Of a stretch of DNA of 64,000 bases, positions 27,647 to 37,700 are shown piece by piece. This DNA comes from Brenneria goodwinii (GTDB lineage Bacteria > Pseudomonadota > Gammaproteobacteria > Enterobacterales > Enterobacteriaceae): contig NZ_CP014137.1 in assembly GCF_002291445.1 (NCBI RefSeq), positions 1,240,001-1,304,000 on the forward strand, written 5' to 3'. Made by a program: the position numbers and the translations under genes. Numbering within the stretch: the stretch's first letter is position 1; every line of letters starts with the position of its first letter. Below the pieces are notes generated by a model, which saw only the letters and a list, made by a program, of their open reading frames with translations, had not been told where the DNA came from and searched no databases.

Positions 27647-28468
27647 CTAGTACATGCGACGACTCATGCCGAGAATATCAATGACCTTGGCGGAAATTTC
27701 CTCAACGGAATAGTTGGTGGTATTGATGTATTTGATCTGATGTTTGCGAAACAGCGCTTCAACTTCGCTTAGCTCCATGCGGCACTGGCGCAGGGAAGCA
27801 TAGCGGCTATTTCCCCGGCGTTCTTCGCGGATAGCGGCCAGCCGTTCTGCATCAATGGTCAGCCCGAACAGCTTATGCTGAAAAGGTTTTAGCGCATCGG
27901 GCAGACGCAGGTTATCCATGTCGTCGGCAATGAAGGGATAATTGGCGGCGCGGATACCGAACTGCATCGCCAGATAGAGGCTGGTGGGGGTTTTGCCGCA
28001 ACGTGATACGCCGAGCAGGATAACCTGCGCCTGATCAAGATTACGCAGCGAGATACCGTCGTCATGCGCCAGCGTATAGTCGATGGCGGCAATGCGCGCG
28101 TCATATTTGCCCAGGTTGCTGGCGGTCAGGCCATGGGTACGATTGGCGATCGGGGTCGGGGGAATATTGAGTTCTTCCTGTAACGGCGCCACCAACGCTT
28201 GCACGATATCCTGACAAAATCCCTCGCTGTTGGTGATAATATCGCGCACGGTGGGCGTGACGATGGAATAAAACACCAATGGACGCAGACCGCTTTGCTG
28301 ATACAAGGTATTGATTTGTTCGCAAACGGCCTTGGCCCGCGCTTCATTTTCAACAAAAGGCAAGGTATAGCTTACGGTACTCACCGGAAATTGCGACAAC
28401 ACCGCGTGGCCGAGCACTTCAGCCGTGATTGCCGTCCCATCGGAGACATAAAATACGCTTCTTTCCAC
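27647..28468 (-). CDS. ppsR: PEP synthetase regulatory protein PpsR (bifunctional kinase/pyrophosphorylase)
   Basis: Inactivates PEP synthase by ADP-dependent phosphorylation of a threonine and reactivates it by phosphate-dependent removal. DUF299 family. The GTG at 28468 (AGGGG eight bases upstream) gives 273 aa beginning MERSVFYVSDGTAITAEVLG; an open frame to 28507 adds an unconserved extension. The P-loop is GVSRCGKTPTS near residue 150. The C-terminus YSVEEISAKVIDILGMSRRMY is typical. It is divergent from ppsA, its target. Confidence 0.95.
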   Translation of the reverse strand: MERSVFYVSDGTAITAEVLGHAVLSQFPVSTVSYTLPFVENEARAKAVCEQINTLYQQSGLRPLVFYSIVTPTVRDIITNSEGFCQDIVQALVAPLQEELNIPPTPIANRTHGLTASNLGKYDARIAAIDYTLAHDDGISLRNLDQAQVILLGVSRCGKTPTSLYLAMQFGIRAANYPFIADDMDNLRLPDALKPFQHKLFGLTIDAERLAAIREERRGNSRYASLRQCRMELSEVEALFRKHQIKYINTTNYSVEEISAKVIDILGMSRRMY

Positions 28469-28648
28469 ATCAACCCCTTGTTGTTTTTTAATAAAAAAAC
28501 AGGTCAACTTCGCTAAAAATTGATTTTAACGAATACTTTTATTAAAACACGATTTCATTATCGTCATGATAACGATAGTGATCTTGCACAATAATTTATT
28601 TTTACCGCATTTGTCGATTTTGCTCTGTGAAATCAGTTTTTTTTCATA

Positions 28649-28664
28649 GGTTGATCGATTCACC
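28649..28664 (-). promoter_or_regulatory. Cra (FruR) site upstream of ppsA
   Basis: On the minus strand GGTGAATCGATCAA fits the Cra consensus RSTGAAWCSNTHHW at every position. It lies about 100 bases upstream of the ppsA start in the ppsR-ppsA divergent region. In E. coli Cra activates ppsA from an upstream site. Confidence 0.7.
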
Positions 28665-28765
28665 TTTCAATACTTTATCAATCGCTATGCTACGCTGATT
28701 ACGTTGAGACAAATTCTCAACTGAATGTTTTCATACCCTACTTGTATGCAGAAAGGATTTTTTCG

Positions 28766-31144
28766 ATGTCCAATAACGGCTCTGATTTACGGAATGTCCT
28801 CTGGTATAACCAGCTTGGTATGCACGATGTTGACCGGGTGGGCGGCAAAAATGCCTCTCTGGGTGAAATGATCACCAACCTGTCAGAATTGGGCGTATCA
28901 GTGCCTAACGGTTTTGCGACCACGGCACAGGCGTTTAATGATTTTCTTAATCAAAGCGGTATTAATCAGCGTATCTATGATTTATTGGATCACACTGACA
29001 TTGACGATGTAAACCAACTGGCGAAAGCAGGAACGCAAATTCGTCAGTGGATTATTGATACGCCGTTCCAGCCCGCGCTTGAGCAGGCGATTAGTGATGC
29101 GTATCAACAACTGGCCGAAGGGGAAAAAGATGCCTCTTTTGCCGTACGCTCTTCCGCCACCGCCGAAGATATGCCGGATGCCTCGTTCGCCGGGCAACAG
29201 GAAACCTTCCTGAATGTTCAAGGCATAGACGCGGTGATGGTTGCCGTGAAGCACGTATTTGCTTCGCTGTTCAACGATCGCGCCATCTCCTATCGCGTCC
29301 ATCAGGGGTATGACCACCGCGGCGTCGCATTGTCGGCGGGCGTTCAACGCATGGTGCGTTCCGATCTGGCCGCGTCCGGCGTGATGTTTACCATTGACAC
29401 GGAATCCGGTTTTGATCAGGTGGTGTTCATTACCTCGGCGTATGGATTGGGTGAAATGGTGGTGCAGGGGGCGGTTAACCCGGATGAGTTCTATGTGCAT
29501 AAGCCCACCTTGCGCAACAACAAACCGGCGATTGTCCGCCGCAATATGGGATCAAAAAAAATCCGCATGGTGTACGCGGCCAGCCAGGAGCATGGCAAGC
29601 AGGTTCAGATTGAAGATGTTCCGGAACAGCAGCGCACGCGCTTTAGCCTGACCGACGATGAAGTACAGGCGCTGGCCCGGCAGGCGCTGCTGATAGAGAA
29701 GCACTACGGCCGGCCGATGGATATCGAGTGGGCGAAGGACGGTCACAGCGGCAAGCTGTATATCGTTCAGGCGCGCCCGGAAACCGTTCGTTCCAATGGT
29801 CAGGTGATGGAGCGTTATCATCTGCCGTCCGGTGGCGAGGTGCTGGTGGAAGGCCGCGCTATCGGCCATCGCATCGGGGCCGGCTCGGTGAAAGTGATTC
29901 AGGATATCAGTGAAATGCACCTGATTAATGCGGGTGATGTGCTGGTGACGGATATGACCGATCCTGACTGGGAACCGATCATGAAAAAGGCGTCAGCCAT
30001 CGTAACGAACCGCGGCGGGCGTACCTGTCATGCGGCGATTATCGCCCGTGAACTGGGGATTCCGGCGGTGGTGGGCTGCGGCGACGCCACGGAGCGTCTG
30101 CATAACGGACAGGAAGTGACCGTGTCGTGTGCGGAAGGCGATACCGGCTACGTCTACCAGAATCTGCTGGATTTCACCGTGAAAAGCTCGCAAATCGATG
30201 AAATGCCGGATTTGCCGCTGAAGATCATGATGAACGTCGGTAATCCCGATCGCGCCTTTGATTTCGCCTGTCTGCCGAACGAAGGCGTGGGGCTGGCTCG
30301 TCTGGAGTTTATTATCAATCGCATGATCGGCGTTCACCCCCGCGCGCTGCTGGAATTCGATCGGCAAACACCGGAGTTGCAGCGTGAAATTAAAGCATTG
30401 ATGCACGGGTACGACGACCCGGTCGAGTTTTATGTCGCTCGTTTGACGGAAGGTATCGCCACCCTGGGCGCGGCGTTTTCACCGAAGCGGGTGATCGTGC
30501 GGTTATCCGATTTTAAATCCAACGAGTACGCCAACCTGGTGGGCGGCGAGCGTTACGAACCGGACGAAGAGAACCCGATGCTGGGCTTCCGTGGCGCCGG
30601 ACGTTACGTTTCTCCTGATTTCAAAGCGTGCTTTGCGCTGGAATGCGAGGCGGTTAAGCGTGTGCGCAATGACATGGGGCTGAAGAACGTCGAGATCATG
30701 ATCCCGTTTGTGCGTACCGTTGCGCAGGCGGAAGCGGTGATCGACGAACTGGCCCGGCAGGGTTTACGCCGCGGCGAGGATGGGCTGAAAATCATCATGA
30801 TGTGCGAGATCCCGTCTAACGCCTTGCTGGCGGAAGAATTTCTGGCGCACTTTGACGGTTTCTCCATCGGTTCGAACGATATGACGCAGTTGGCGTTAGG
30901 GCTGGATCGGGATTCCGGCGTCGTTTCCGAGCTGTTTGACGAGCGTAATGACGCGGTCAAAGCATTGCTGTCAATGGCGATCAAAGCGGCGAAGAAACAG
31001 GGGAAATACGTGGGGATCTGTGGTCAGGGGCCGTCGGACCATGAAGATTTCGCGCTCTGGCTGATGGAGCAGGGGATTGACAGTCTGTCGCTCAACCCGG
31101 ATACCGTGGTGCAAACCTGGCTGAATCTGGCCGAACACCAGTAG
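28766..31144 (+). CDS. ppsA: phosphoenolpyruvate synthase
   Basis: Makes PEP, AMP and phosphate from pyruvate and ATP for gluconeogenesis. From ATG 28766 (AAAGGA upstream) it has 792 aa, exactly the E. coli length; an upstream in-frame ATG at 28742 is not favoured. N-terminal ATP-grasp domain (about 1-340, FAVRSSATAEDMPDASFAGQ), the swivelling domain with phospho-accepting His near 421 (GGRTCHAAIIARELGIPAVVG), and the PEP-utilising TIM barrel (about 470-790) with the catalytic cysteine in GICGQGPSD. A short Cra site lies upstream. Confidence 0.98.
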   Translation: MSNNGSDLRNVLWYNQLGMHDVDRVGGKNASLGEMITNLSELGVSVPNGFATTAQAFNDFLNQSGINQRIYDLLDHTDIDDVNQLAKAGTQIRQWIIDTPFQPALEQAISDAYQQLAEGEKDASFAVRSSATAEDMPDASFAGQQETFLNVQGIDAVMVAVKHVFASLFNDRAISYRVHQGYDHRGVALSAGVQRMVRSDLAASGVMFTIDTESGFDQVVFITSAYGLGEMVVQGAVNPDEFYVHKPTLRNNKPAIVRRNMGSKKIRMVYAASQEHGKQVQIEDVPEQQRTRFSLTDDEVQALARQALLIEKHYGRPMDIEWAKDGHSGKLYIVQARPETVRSNGQVMERYHLPSGGEVLVEGRAIGHRIGAGSVKVIQDISEMHLINAGDVLVTDMTDPDWEPIMKKASAIVTNRGGRTCHAAIIARELGIPAVVGCGDATERLHNGQEVTVSCAEGDTGYVYQNLLDFTVKSSQIDEMPDLPLKIMMNVGNPDRAFDFACLPNEGVGLARLEFIINRMIGVHPRALLEFDRQTPELQREIKALMHGYDDPVEFYVARLTEGIATLGAAFSPKRVIVRLSDFKSNEYANLVGGERYEPDEENPMLGFRGAGRYVSPDFKACFALECEAVKRVRNDMGLKNVEIMIPFVRTVAQAEAVIDELARQGLRRGEDGLKIIMMCEIPSNALLAEEFLAHFDGFSIGSNDMTQLALGLDRDSGVVSELFDERNDAVKALLSMAIKAAKKQGKYVGICGQGPSDHEDFALWLMEQGIDSLSLNPDTVVQTWLNLAEHQ

Positions 31145-31167
31145 TCGCTGAACGTGACGGTATCTTG

Positions 31168-31189
31168 CCTGACGCTATCGGGCGTCAGG
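31168..31189 (+). terminator. hairpin after ppsA, possible terminator
   Basis: CCTGACGC-TATCGG-GCGTCAGG forms an 8-base-pair stem 23 bases after the ppsA stop. No T run follows, so intrinsic termination would be weak. Confidence 0.4.
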
Positions 31190-31321
31190 TTACCGCCGCA
31201 CCTCCCGCTTCCATCGTCATCCCCGCGCAGGCGCTGAGGAATCCCCACAAAAATACCTTGTTAATATTTTACATTTAACATGCTGATATTAAACATATAT
31301 TCAGTACTTAAATCGTTCGTC

Positions 31322-31550
31322 TCACGGCGTAAGAAATTACGCTGAGGTGAATGACCCCGCGAATGAGCAGCATGGATGCTGCTCAAGCCAGTGCCGCGTA
31401 GGGAACGCGTCACTGGCGGTTCGGAAAAGGGGACGGCCGCCGAAGGAACCGCGTCAGCGGCGTGATTTCAGCCACAAGCCCGGGTCCGGAGGGTGGTGGC
31501 GTTTGAACCACCCTGCGTCGGGCGCGTGCTACGACGTGGCATGAAAAAGC
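31322..31550. other. multi-hairpin non-coding element, function unknown
   Basis: The 633-base interval between ppsA and the apbE-type gene contains a dense set of inverted repeats. Stem GAGCAGCAT/ATGCTGCTC spans 31365-31384. Stem GCCAGTG/CACTGGC (31387-31393 with 31411-31417) encloses a second CGCGT/ACGCG stem. Stem AGGGTGGT/ACCACCCT pairs 31490-31497 with 31507-31514. A GTG-started frame of 65 codons (31347-31544) crosses it and would encode a basic peptide with KRGRPPK, but the hairpin constraint explains the sequence better. Candidates are a dispersed repeat or a structured RNA. On the far side, TTCCTGC-CTAC-GCAGGAA (31663-31680) is a further perfect hairpin. Confidence 0.5.
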
Positions 31551-31727
31551 CTTTCTTTTCGCGCACGAAATATTCTTCGATATGACATATTCCGATTTAT
31601 GGGGAGCCTTCAGCGCGCAGACGGGGATCTTCTTTTCAGGTCATTCATTGGTATCAGGAAGGTTCCTGCCTACGCAGGAATGAGGGATTTGGATTCGGTA
31701 TTACCAAGGTGACTTTGTCAACGTTCT

Positions 31728-31762
31728 GACGCCCGGTAGCAATAATGCCATCGGGCGTTTTC
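31728..31762 (+). terminator. possible terminator between ppsA and the apbE-type gene
   Basis: ACGCCCG and CGGGCGT (about 31730-31736 and 31752-31758) can pair around a 15-base loop and are followed by TTTTCGTT on the plus strand. It may stop plus-strand transcription before the convergent gene. The long loop makes it weak. Confidence 0.4.
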
Positions 31763-31777
31763 GTTGGTCTGCGGCAT

Positions 31778-32818
31778 TCACTGCGCAATCAGGAATGACT
31801 GGAACTGAGGCGTCATTTCCGTATGAAAACCTTTATCGGTTTTAGTGATCAGATAAACGGCCAACCCTTGCTGTTCGGCTAGCTTTAAGGCTTTTTCGCC
31901 GCCCAGCACCATTAACCCGGTATCCCAGCCGTCGGCCTCCAGGGCGGTCGGCGCGATAACGGTCACCGAAACCAACTGATGCGTGATGGGTTTCCCGGTC
32001 GCGGGATCGATCACATGAGAGTAACGTTGACCGTTTTGCTCAAAGTAATTGCGGTAGCTGCCGGATGTGCTGATGGCGTATCCCTGCAGATTGACCGCCG
32101 CCTGCATGGCGTTTTCCTGGTCGGTCGGTTTCTGGATCGCCACTCGCCACGGCACTCCTTCGGCATTGACGCCCCGGCTGGATATGGCGCCGCCGACGGA
32201 AACCAGATAGTTGGTGATGCCTTTGCGGGCCATCAGTTGCGCCAGGAGATCGGCGCCATAGCCTTCGCCCAATGTTGACAGGTCGACATACAGATCGGGC
32301 AAATCTTTTTGGATCCATTCTCCCTGTTCGTCACTCAGTAATTTCAGGTGATTGAGCCCGATTTTCTGCCGGGCTTCATCAATCTGTTGCTGGCTGGGAA
32401 TTTGCGTCGGCTGCTTTTGCGGTCCGAATCCCCACAGGTTGACCAGCGGTCCTACGGTAATATCCATGGCGCCGTCGGTTGCCCGGCCGATACGCTGCGC
32501 CGCCAATATGATATCCGCCATACCGTTGCTGATGGGCTGCGGCGCGTTGCCGCGATATTGATTGAATTTCGACAGCGTCGAATCGTTACGATAGGTGGAA
32601 ATCTCGTTATTGGCCTGCTCCAGCAAGGCGTCAATCTCCTGTTGAAGCTGTTCCTTGCTCTCTTTCTGTTCCCCGCTGATTTTAACGCTATAAAACGTTC
32701 CCATCGTTTTTCCCTCGATGGTCAACAGTGGACGCAGATCGGTATGGGGCGCGTTATCACACCCGGCAAGCAGGCTGAACAAGAAACCGAGTAGTAATCC
32801 CTTGGCGAGATTAGCCAT
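31778..32818 (-). CDS. apbE: FAD:protein FMN transferase, ApbE family lipoprotein
   Basis: Attaches FMN covalently to threonines of flavoproteins such as NqrB/C and RnfG. 346 aa from ATG 32818 (AGGAG upstream). Lipobox LLAGC puts the lipidated Cys at about residue 20, so the enzyme faces the periplasm. Family motifs: TMGTFYSVKI, DGAMDITVGPLVNLWGFG, the flavin-binding SVGGAISSRG, and SGSYRNYFEQNGQRYSHVID carrying conserved catalytic residues. No flavoprotein partner gene (nqr, rnf) lies in the window. Confidence 0.95.
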   Translation of the reverse strand: MANLAKGLLLGFLFSLLAGCDNAPHTDLRPLLTIEGKTMGTFYSVKISGEQKESKEQLQQEIDALLEQANNEISTYRNDSTLSKFNQYRGNAPQPISNGMADIILAAQRIGRATDGAMDITVGPLVNLWGFGPQKQPTQIPSQQQIDEARQKIGLNHLKLLSDEQGEWIQKDLPDLYVDLSTLGEGYGADLLAQLMARKGITNYLVSVGGAISSRGVNAEGVPWRVAIQKPTDQENAMQAAVNLQGYAISTSGSYRNYFEQNGQRYSHVIDPATGKPITHQLVSVTVIAPTALEADGWDTGLMVLGGEKALKLAEQQGLAVYLITKTDKGFHTEMTPQFQSFLIAQ

Positions 32819-33028
32819 GAAAAACTCCTGAGAATAAAGCAAGCGATTTGAAAGAGGAAAGGTATAAAGCAAAGCGCGTGAAATACAAATAGAAGATTTA
32901 CAAAAACATGGCCGACCGCAATTTATGGTGATGAAACTTTATATGTAAGGACAATGAGATAAAAATCTTTCGGAGATATTTTAATGCCGCCTGCGGCGGG
33001 CTGGAGGGGACGGCTAGCAACCCAGTCT

Positions 33029-33146
33029 AAAAAAAAGCCCATCTCAGGGGATGGGCAAAGACTACACACAGCAATTCGTTACTAACTCTGACGAGGAGGA
33101 AACCTTGTTGACTAACAGAAGGTTAAACCTAGCTCCGTAATCAATC
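33029..33146 (-). ncRNA. rprA: RprA small RNA (RpoS activator)
   Basis: Read on the minus strand, the 3' half matches what I recall of E. coli RprA: CGAATTGCTGTGTGTAGTCT, then a GCCCAT/ATGGGC terminator hairpin (33037-33056) and eight T residues. RprA is an Hfq-binding RNA of about 105 nt that opens the rpoS leader and so raises RpoS synthesis. The proposed 5' end near 33146 is placed seven bases after a TAGAAT -10 box (33153-33158) and gives about 118 nt. An RcsB-like box lies just upstream. Position next to ydiK agrees with E. coli. The 5' half is not conserved, so the start is approximate. Confidence 0.88.
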
Positions 33147-33152
33147 CTAGGG

Positions 33153-33186
33153 ATTCTACCGTGCTCAGTCATTAGGAATCATCCTA
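33153..33186 (-). promoter_or_regulatory. rprA promoter with RcsB box
   Basis: On minus, TAGGATGATTCCTA (33173-33186) matches the RcsB box TAAGAATATTCCTA at 11 of 14 positions and is part of a perfect inverted repeat TTAGGA-N4-TCCTAA. It covers about -27 to -40 relative to the proposed start and precedes a TAGAAT -10 element. No good -35 is present, which suits an RcsB-activated promoter; E. coli rprA is controlled by the Rcs envelope-stress relay. Confidence 0.65.
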
Positions 33187-33371
33187 ATAGTTAATTGTTT
33201 TTTAAGGATTTCTTGGCGGAGATCGCAAAAATTTCAGTAAAACTGAACTGAAAAGGCAAAACAGGCCGATTTTTTAGGATTATTCCCTCAAATATGAAGG
33301 TAAACATTAAAATTATTTATTAATCACCGCCGGGAATACTTCTCCGCGGCAGTGATTTTGTTTGACGTCAT

Positions 33372-34481
33372 CTAATCCTTGTCGGCATCGGCATCAAGCG
33401 GCACATTAATGATTCCCTGCGGCTCAGGAATCTCGTCCATCCATGCAAAAATCAGGCGATAAGAGACCGCAAGCACCACCGGCCCAATAAACAGGCCGAT
33501 CATGCCGAAGGCCAGTAAACCGCCGATAACCCCGCACAGGATCAACAGCAGCGGCAAATCGGCGCCTAAGCGGATCAAAATCGGGCGGATAAAATTATCA
33601 ATCGTGCCGACCACGCAACTTAAGATCAGCAGCACCGTTCCCCAGGTGGTATCCCCACTCCAGTACAACCAGATAATCGCGGGGACCAGGATAGGGAGCG
33701 GCCCCAACTGCACCAGACAGCACAGAAACATCAGCACCGTTAATAACGTGGTATAGGGGATGCCGGCGATGAACAGTCCGATACCGCCCAACAGCGATTG
33801 AACAATGGCGGTTACCACCACGCCCAGCGCCACCGCCCGGATGGACTGCGCCGCCAGAATGACCGCGGTATCGCCGCGCTCATGGCCGAGACGGATAGCA
33901 AAGTGGCGCACCGCTTTGGCGACGGCTTCTCCCTTGTAATAAAGCAGGGCGCTGAATAACAGCATCAAGGCGCAGTGCATCAGAAAACGGCCAACGTGCG
34001 CCGCCTGAGCCACCAGCCAGGTTGCGGTTTTCCCCACATAAGGCTGGGCTTTGGCAAACAGACCGCTGCCGCCGCTTTGCAGCAGGGTTTGCCAACTACT
34101 GAATAATTTGTCTCCGACCACCGGAATAGACGTCAGCCACTCCAACTGGGGCGGGGAGAAATTTTCCTGACTGGCTGCCCAACCCATTAACGCCGAACTA
34201 TTATCGATGGCGCTGCTGACCAGTATGGCAATCGGCATGACGAACAGCAGGATCAGCAGTAACGTCATGACGACAACGGCAAGAGAACGACGGCCCCATA
34301 GCAGATCCTGAAATTTGATTAATAATGGCCAGGTTGCGATCACCACCATGCTCGCCCAGGCAAATCCCAGGATAAAAGGCTGAACTACCCAAAAACAGGC
34401 GATGATCATGATAGTAATAAACAGCAGACTGAATAATGTTCTGACCAAGTCGAAATGCTGTTGTGAAATTATTTTTGTCAA
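33372..34481 (-). CDS. ydiK: AI-2E family transporter-like membrane protein YdiK
   Basis: 369 aa, the E. coli YdiK length. Polytopic member of the AI-2E/PerM family with about eight membrane segments: three near the N-terminus (about 15-90), a soluble region (about 100-160) and the C-terminal block (about 205-340) with the GGIGLFIAGIPYTTLLTVL and FIRPILIRLGADLPLLLIL motifs. Transport substrate unknown. It lies upstream of rprA on the same strand and is divergent from ydiJ. Confidence 0.92.
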   Translation of the reverse strand: MTKIISQQHFDLVRTLFSLLFITIMIIACFWVVQPFILGFAWASMVVIATWPLLIKFQDLLWGRRSLAVVVMTLLLILLFVMPIAILVSSAIDNSSALMGWAASQENFSPPQLEWLTSIPVVGDKLFSSWQTLLQSGGSGLFAKAQPYVGKTATWLVAQAAHVGRFLMHCALMLLFSALLYYKGEAVAKAVRHFAIRLGHERGDTAVILAAQSIRAVALGVVVTAIVQSLLGGIGLFIAGIPYTTLLTVLMFLCCLVQLGPLPILVPAIIWLYWSGDTTWGTVLLILSCVVGTIDNFIRPILIRLGADLPLLLILCGVIGGLLAFGMIGLFIGPVVLAVSYRLIFAWMDEIPEPQGIINVPLDADADKD

Positions 34482-34773
34482 TGAATAGTACCTCTGTTAA
34501 GTCTGAAAGCAGCGCCGCTTTGGCAAGGCGATGAAACGGCGATGATTTATCATGAGATATTTATGTGGTTTTTGACAGTCTGTCGAACATATTGTTGGCG
34601 CGGACAGCGAAAACCAACACGCAGTGTGTTTTTTATCGAACCAGCGGCATAGCTGTGGGAAATGTGATAAAACGTGATAAGTCTGATGGTTGGATAAATA
34701 ATAAATCGTTTCATTCACAGACACCTAACGTCATATTGGCAAACACTTCTTGTATAGACAGGGTCAAAAAATA

Positions 34774-37700
34774 ATGATCCCACAGATCTCTCAGTCACCC
34801 GGCCTCGTTCAGCCGGTGCTCGATTTTTTGGAAGCATTGAAAAAAAATGGTTTTACTGGCGATACCGCGACAAACTACGCCGATCGTCTGACGATGGCGA
34901 CAGATAATAGTATCTATCAATTGTTACCGGATGCCGTTGTATTCCCCCGTTCCACCGCCGATGTCGCGATTTTATCGCGTCTGGCCGCACAGGAACGCTT
35001 TCTTGACCTGACATTCACGCCCCGAGGCGGCGGCACCGGCACTAATGGTCAGGCACTGAACCGGGGCATTGTGGTTGATATGTCCCGCTATATGAACCGT
35101 ATTCTGGAAATCAATCTGGAGCAGGGATGGGTCAGAGTCGAGGCCGGTGTAATAAAAGACCAGCTAAACCAGTATCTCAAACCCTTCGGATATTTTTTCG
35201 CCCCGGAATTGTCCACCAGTAACCGCGCTACGCTGGGCGGCATGATTAATACGGATGCATCAGGGCAGGGGTCGCTGGTGTATGGTAAAACCTCCGATCA
35301 CGTACTGGGTTTGCGGGCTTTGCTGATCGGCGGCGAAATGCTGGATACGCAGGCCATGCCCGTCGCATTGGCGGAGCAGTTGGCGCAGGAGGCATCCGCG
35401 GTTGGCCGGATTTATCAGGCGGTGCTGCACCGCTGCCGCGAGCAACGCCAGCTTATCCTCGACAAGTTTCCTAAACTGAACCGGTTTTTGACCGGATACG
35501 ACTTACGCCATGTTTTCAGCGACGATCTGCAAACCTTCGATCTGACGCGTATTCTCACCGGCGCGGAAGGGACGCTGGCGTTTATTACCGAAGCCAAACT
35601 TGATATCACACCGTTGCCGAAAGTCAGACGGTTGGTCAATGTCAAGTACGACTCGTTTGATTCGGCCCTGCGTAATGCGCCCTTCATGGTGGAAGCCCAG
35701 GCGTTGTCGGTGGAAACCGTGGATTCCAAGGTGTTGAATCTGGCGCGTGAGGATATTGTCTGGCACTCCGTCAGCGAACTGATTACCGATGTGCCCGATC
35801 GGGATATGTTGGGGCTGAACATTGTTGAGTTCGCCGGCAATGATGAAGCGTTGATCAACGAGCAGATAAATACGTTGTGCGAGCGGCTGGATACCCTGAT
35901 GAGCGAAGGGAAAACGGGCGTGATCGGTTATCAGGTCTGTAACGATCTGGTCGGAATTGAACGTATTTACGGTATGCGTAAGAAAGCCGTGGGTTTGCTG
36001 GGAAACAGCAAAGGCTTGGCGAAACCGATCCCGTTTGCCGAAGATACCTGCGTACCGCCGCAGCATCTGGCGGACTACATTGCCGAATTCCGTGAATTAC
36101 TGGATAGCCACAACCTGACGTACGGCATGTTCGGTCATGTGGACGCGGGCGTTCTGCACGTGCGCCCGGCGCTGGATATGTGCGACCCTCAGCAGGAAAT
36201 GCTGATGAAGCAGCTCTCCGATAATATCGTCGCGTTAACGGCCAAATACGGCGGCCTGCTGTGGGGAGAGCACGGCAAAGGCTTCCGCGCCGAGTATAGT
36301 CCTGAGTTTTTCGGCCCCGAGCTCTATACCGAGTTACGTCGCATCAAGGCCGCGTTCGATCCGGGGAATCGCCTTAATCCGGGGAAAATCTGTCCCCCGC
36401 TGGGTGTTGATGTCCCGATGATGAAAGTGGATACGGTTAAGCGCGGAACCTACGATCGCACCATCCCGCTGGCGGTGCGTACCTCTTTTCGCGGCGCGCT
36501 GGATTGTAACGGCAATGGGCTATGTTTCAATTTTGATACCCGCAGCCCGATGTGTCCTTCGATGAAAATTACCGGCAATCGTATTCATTCGCCGAAAGGG
36601 CGGGCGTCGCTGGTTCGTGAATGGCTGCGTTTGCTGGCGGAACAGGGCGTCGATCCGCTGGAGTTGGAGAAAAAATTACCGCAGCAAAAACTCAGCCTGC
36701 GGACGTTTATCCAAAAAGTCGGCAATACCTGGCATGCGCGTCAGGGAGAATATGACTTCTCCCACGAAGTAAAGGCATCCATGTCGGGCTGCCTGGCCTG
36801 TAAAGCCTGTTCTACGCAATGTCCGATTAAAATCGACGTTCCCAGTTTCCGCTCGCGCTTTTTACAGCTGTATCACACTCGCTATTTACGCCCGGTGAGG
36901 GATTATCTGGTCGCGGGGGTGGAAAGCTATGCGCCGCTGATGGCGCGCAGTCCTAAAACATTTAACTTCTTTTTGAAAATGCCGTGGGTGAACGAACTGA
37001 GCCGCCGGCAGATCGGCATGGTCGATCTGCCGCTGCTTTCGTCGCCGTCGCTGCGTCAGCAGCTTGCCGGCCATAGCGCCTGTCAAACCACGCTGGAACA
37101 GTTGGAAAAACTGTCTGAACAGGAACGCCGCTCTTATGTATTAATCGTGCAGGATCCCTTTACCAGCTATTACGACGCGCAAGTGGTCACCGATTTTGTT
37201 CATCTGGTGGAAAAGTTGGGGCTGAAACCGGTACTGCTGCCATTTTCTCCGAATGGTAAAGCGCAGCACATTAAAGGATTCCTGAACAGCTTCGCCAAGA
37301 CGGCCGCAAAAACCGCTGACTTCCTCAATCGCGTGGCGACGCTGGGGATGCCGATGGTGGGGGTCGATCCGGCGCTGGTGCTGTGCTATCGCGACGAATA
37401 TCGTGAAATTCTGGGGGATAAGCGGGGCGACTTTAAGGTGCTACTGGTCCACGAGTGGCTGACGACGCTGCCGGCGAAAGAGACGCCGCAGGCTGCCACG
37501 GGCGAATCCTGGTATTTGCTGGGGCATTGCACCGAAGCCACCGAGTTGCCGGCCAGCAGCCAGCAGTGGGCGAATATCTTCTCCCGTTTCGGCGCCAGGC
37601 TGGAAAATGTCAGCGTCGGCTGTTGCGGCATGGCGGGAACCTATGGTCATGAAAGTCAGAATCTGGCGAATTCCCAGGGTATCTATGCTCTGTCCTGGCA

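Noticed and set aside
31347..31544. 65-codon frame with an AT-hook-like KRGRPPK
   Set aside because: GTG start, and the frame crosses strong hairpins that explain the sequence constraint; not listed as a gene without transcript or conservation evidence.
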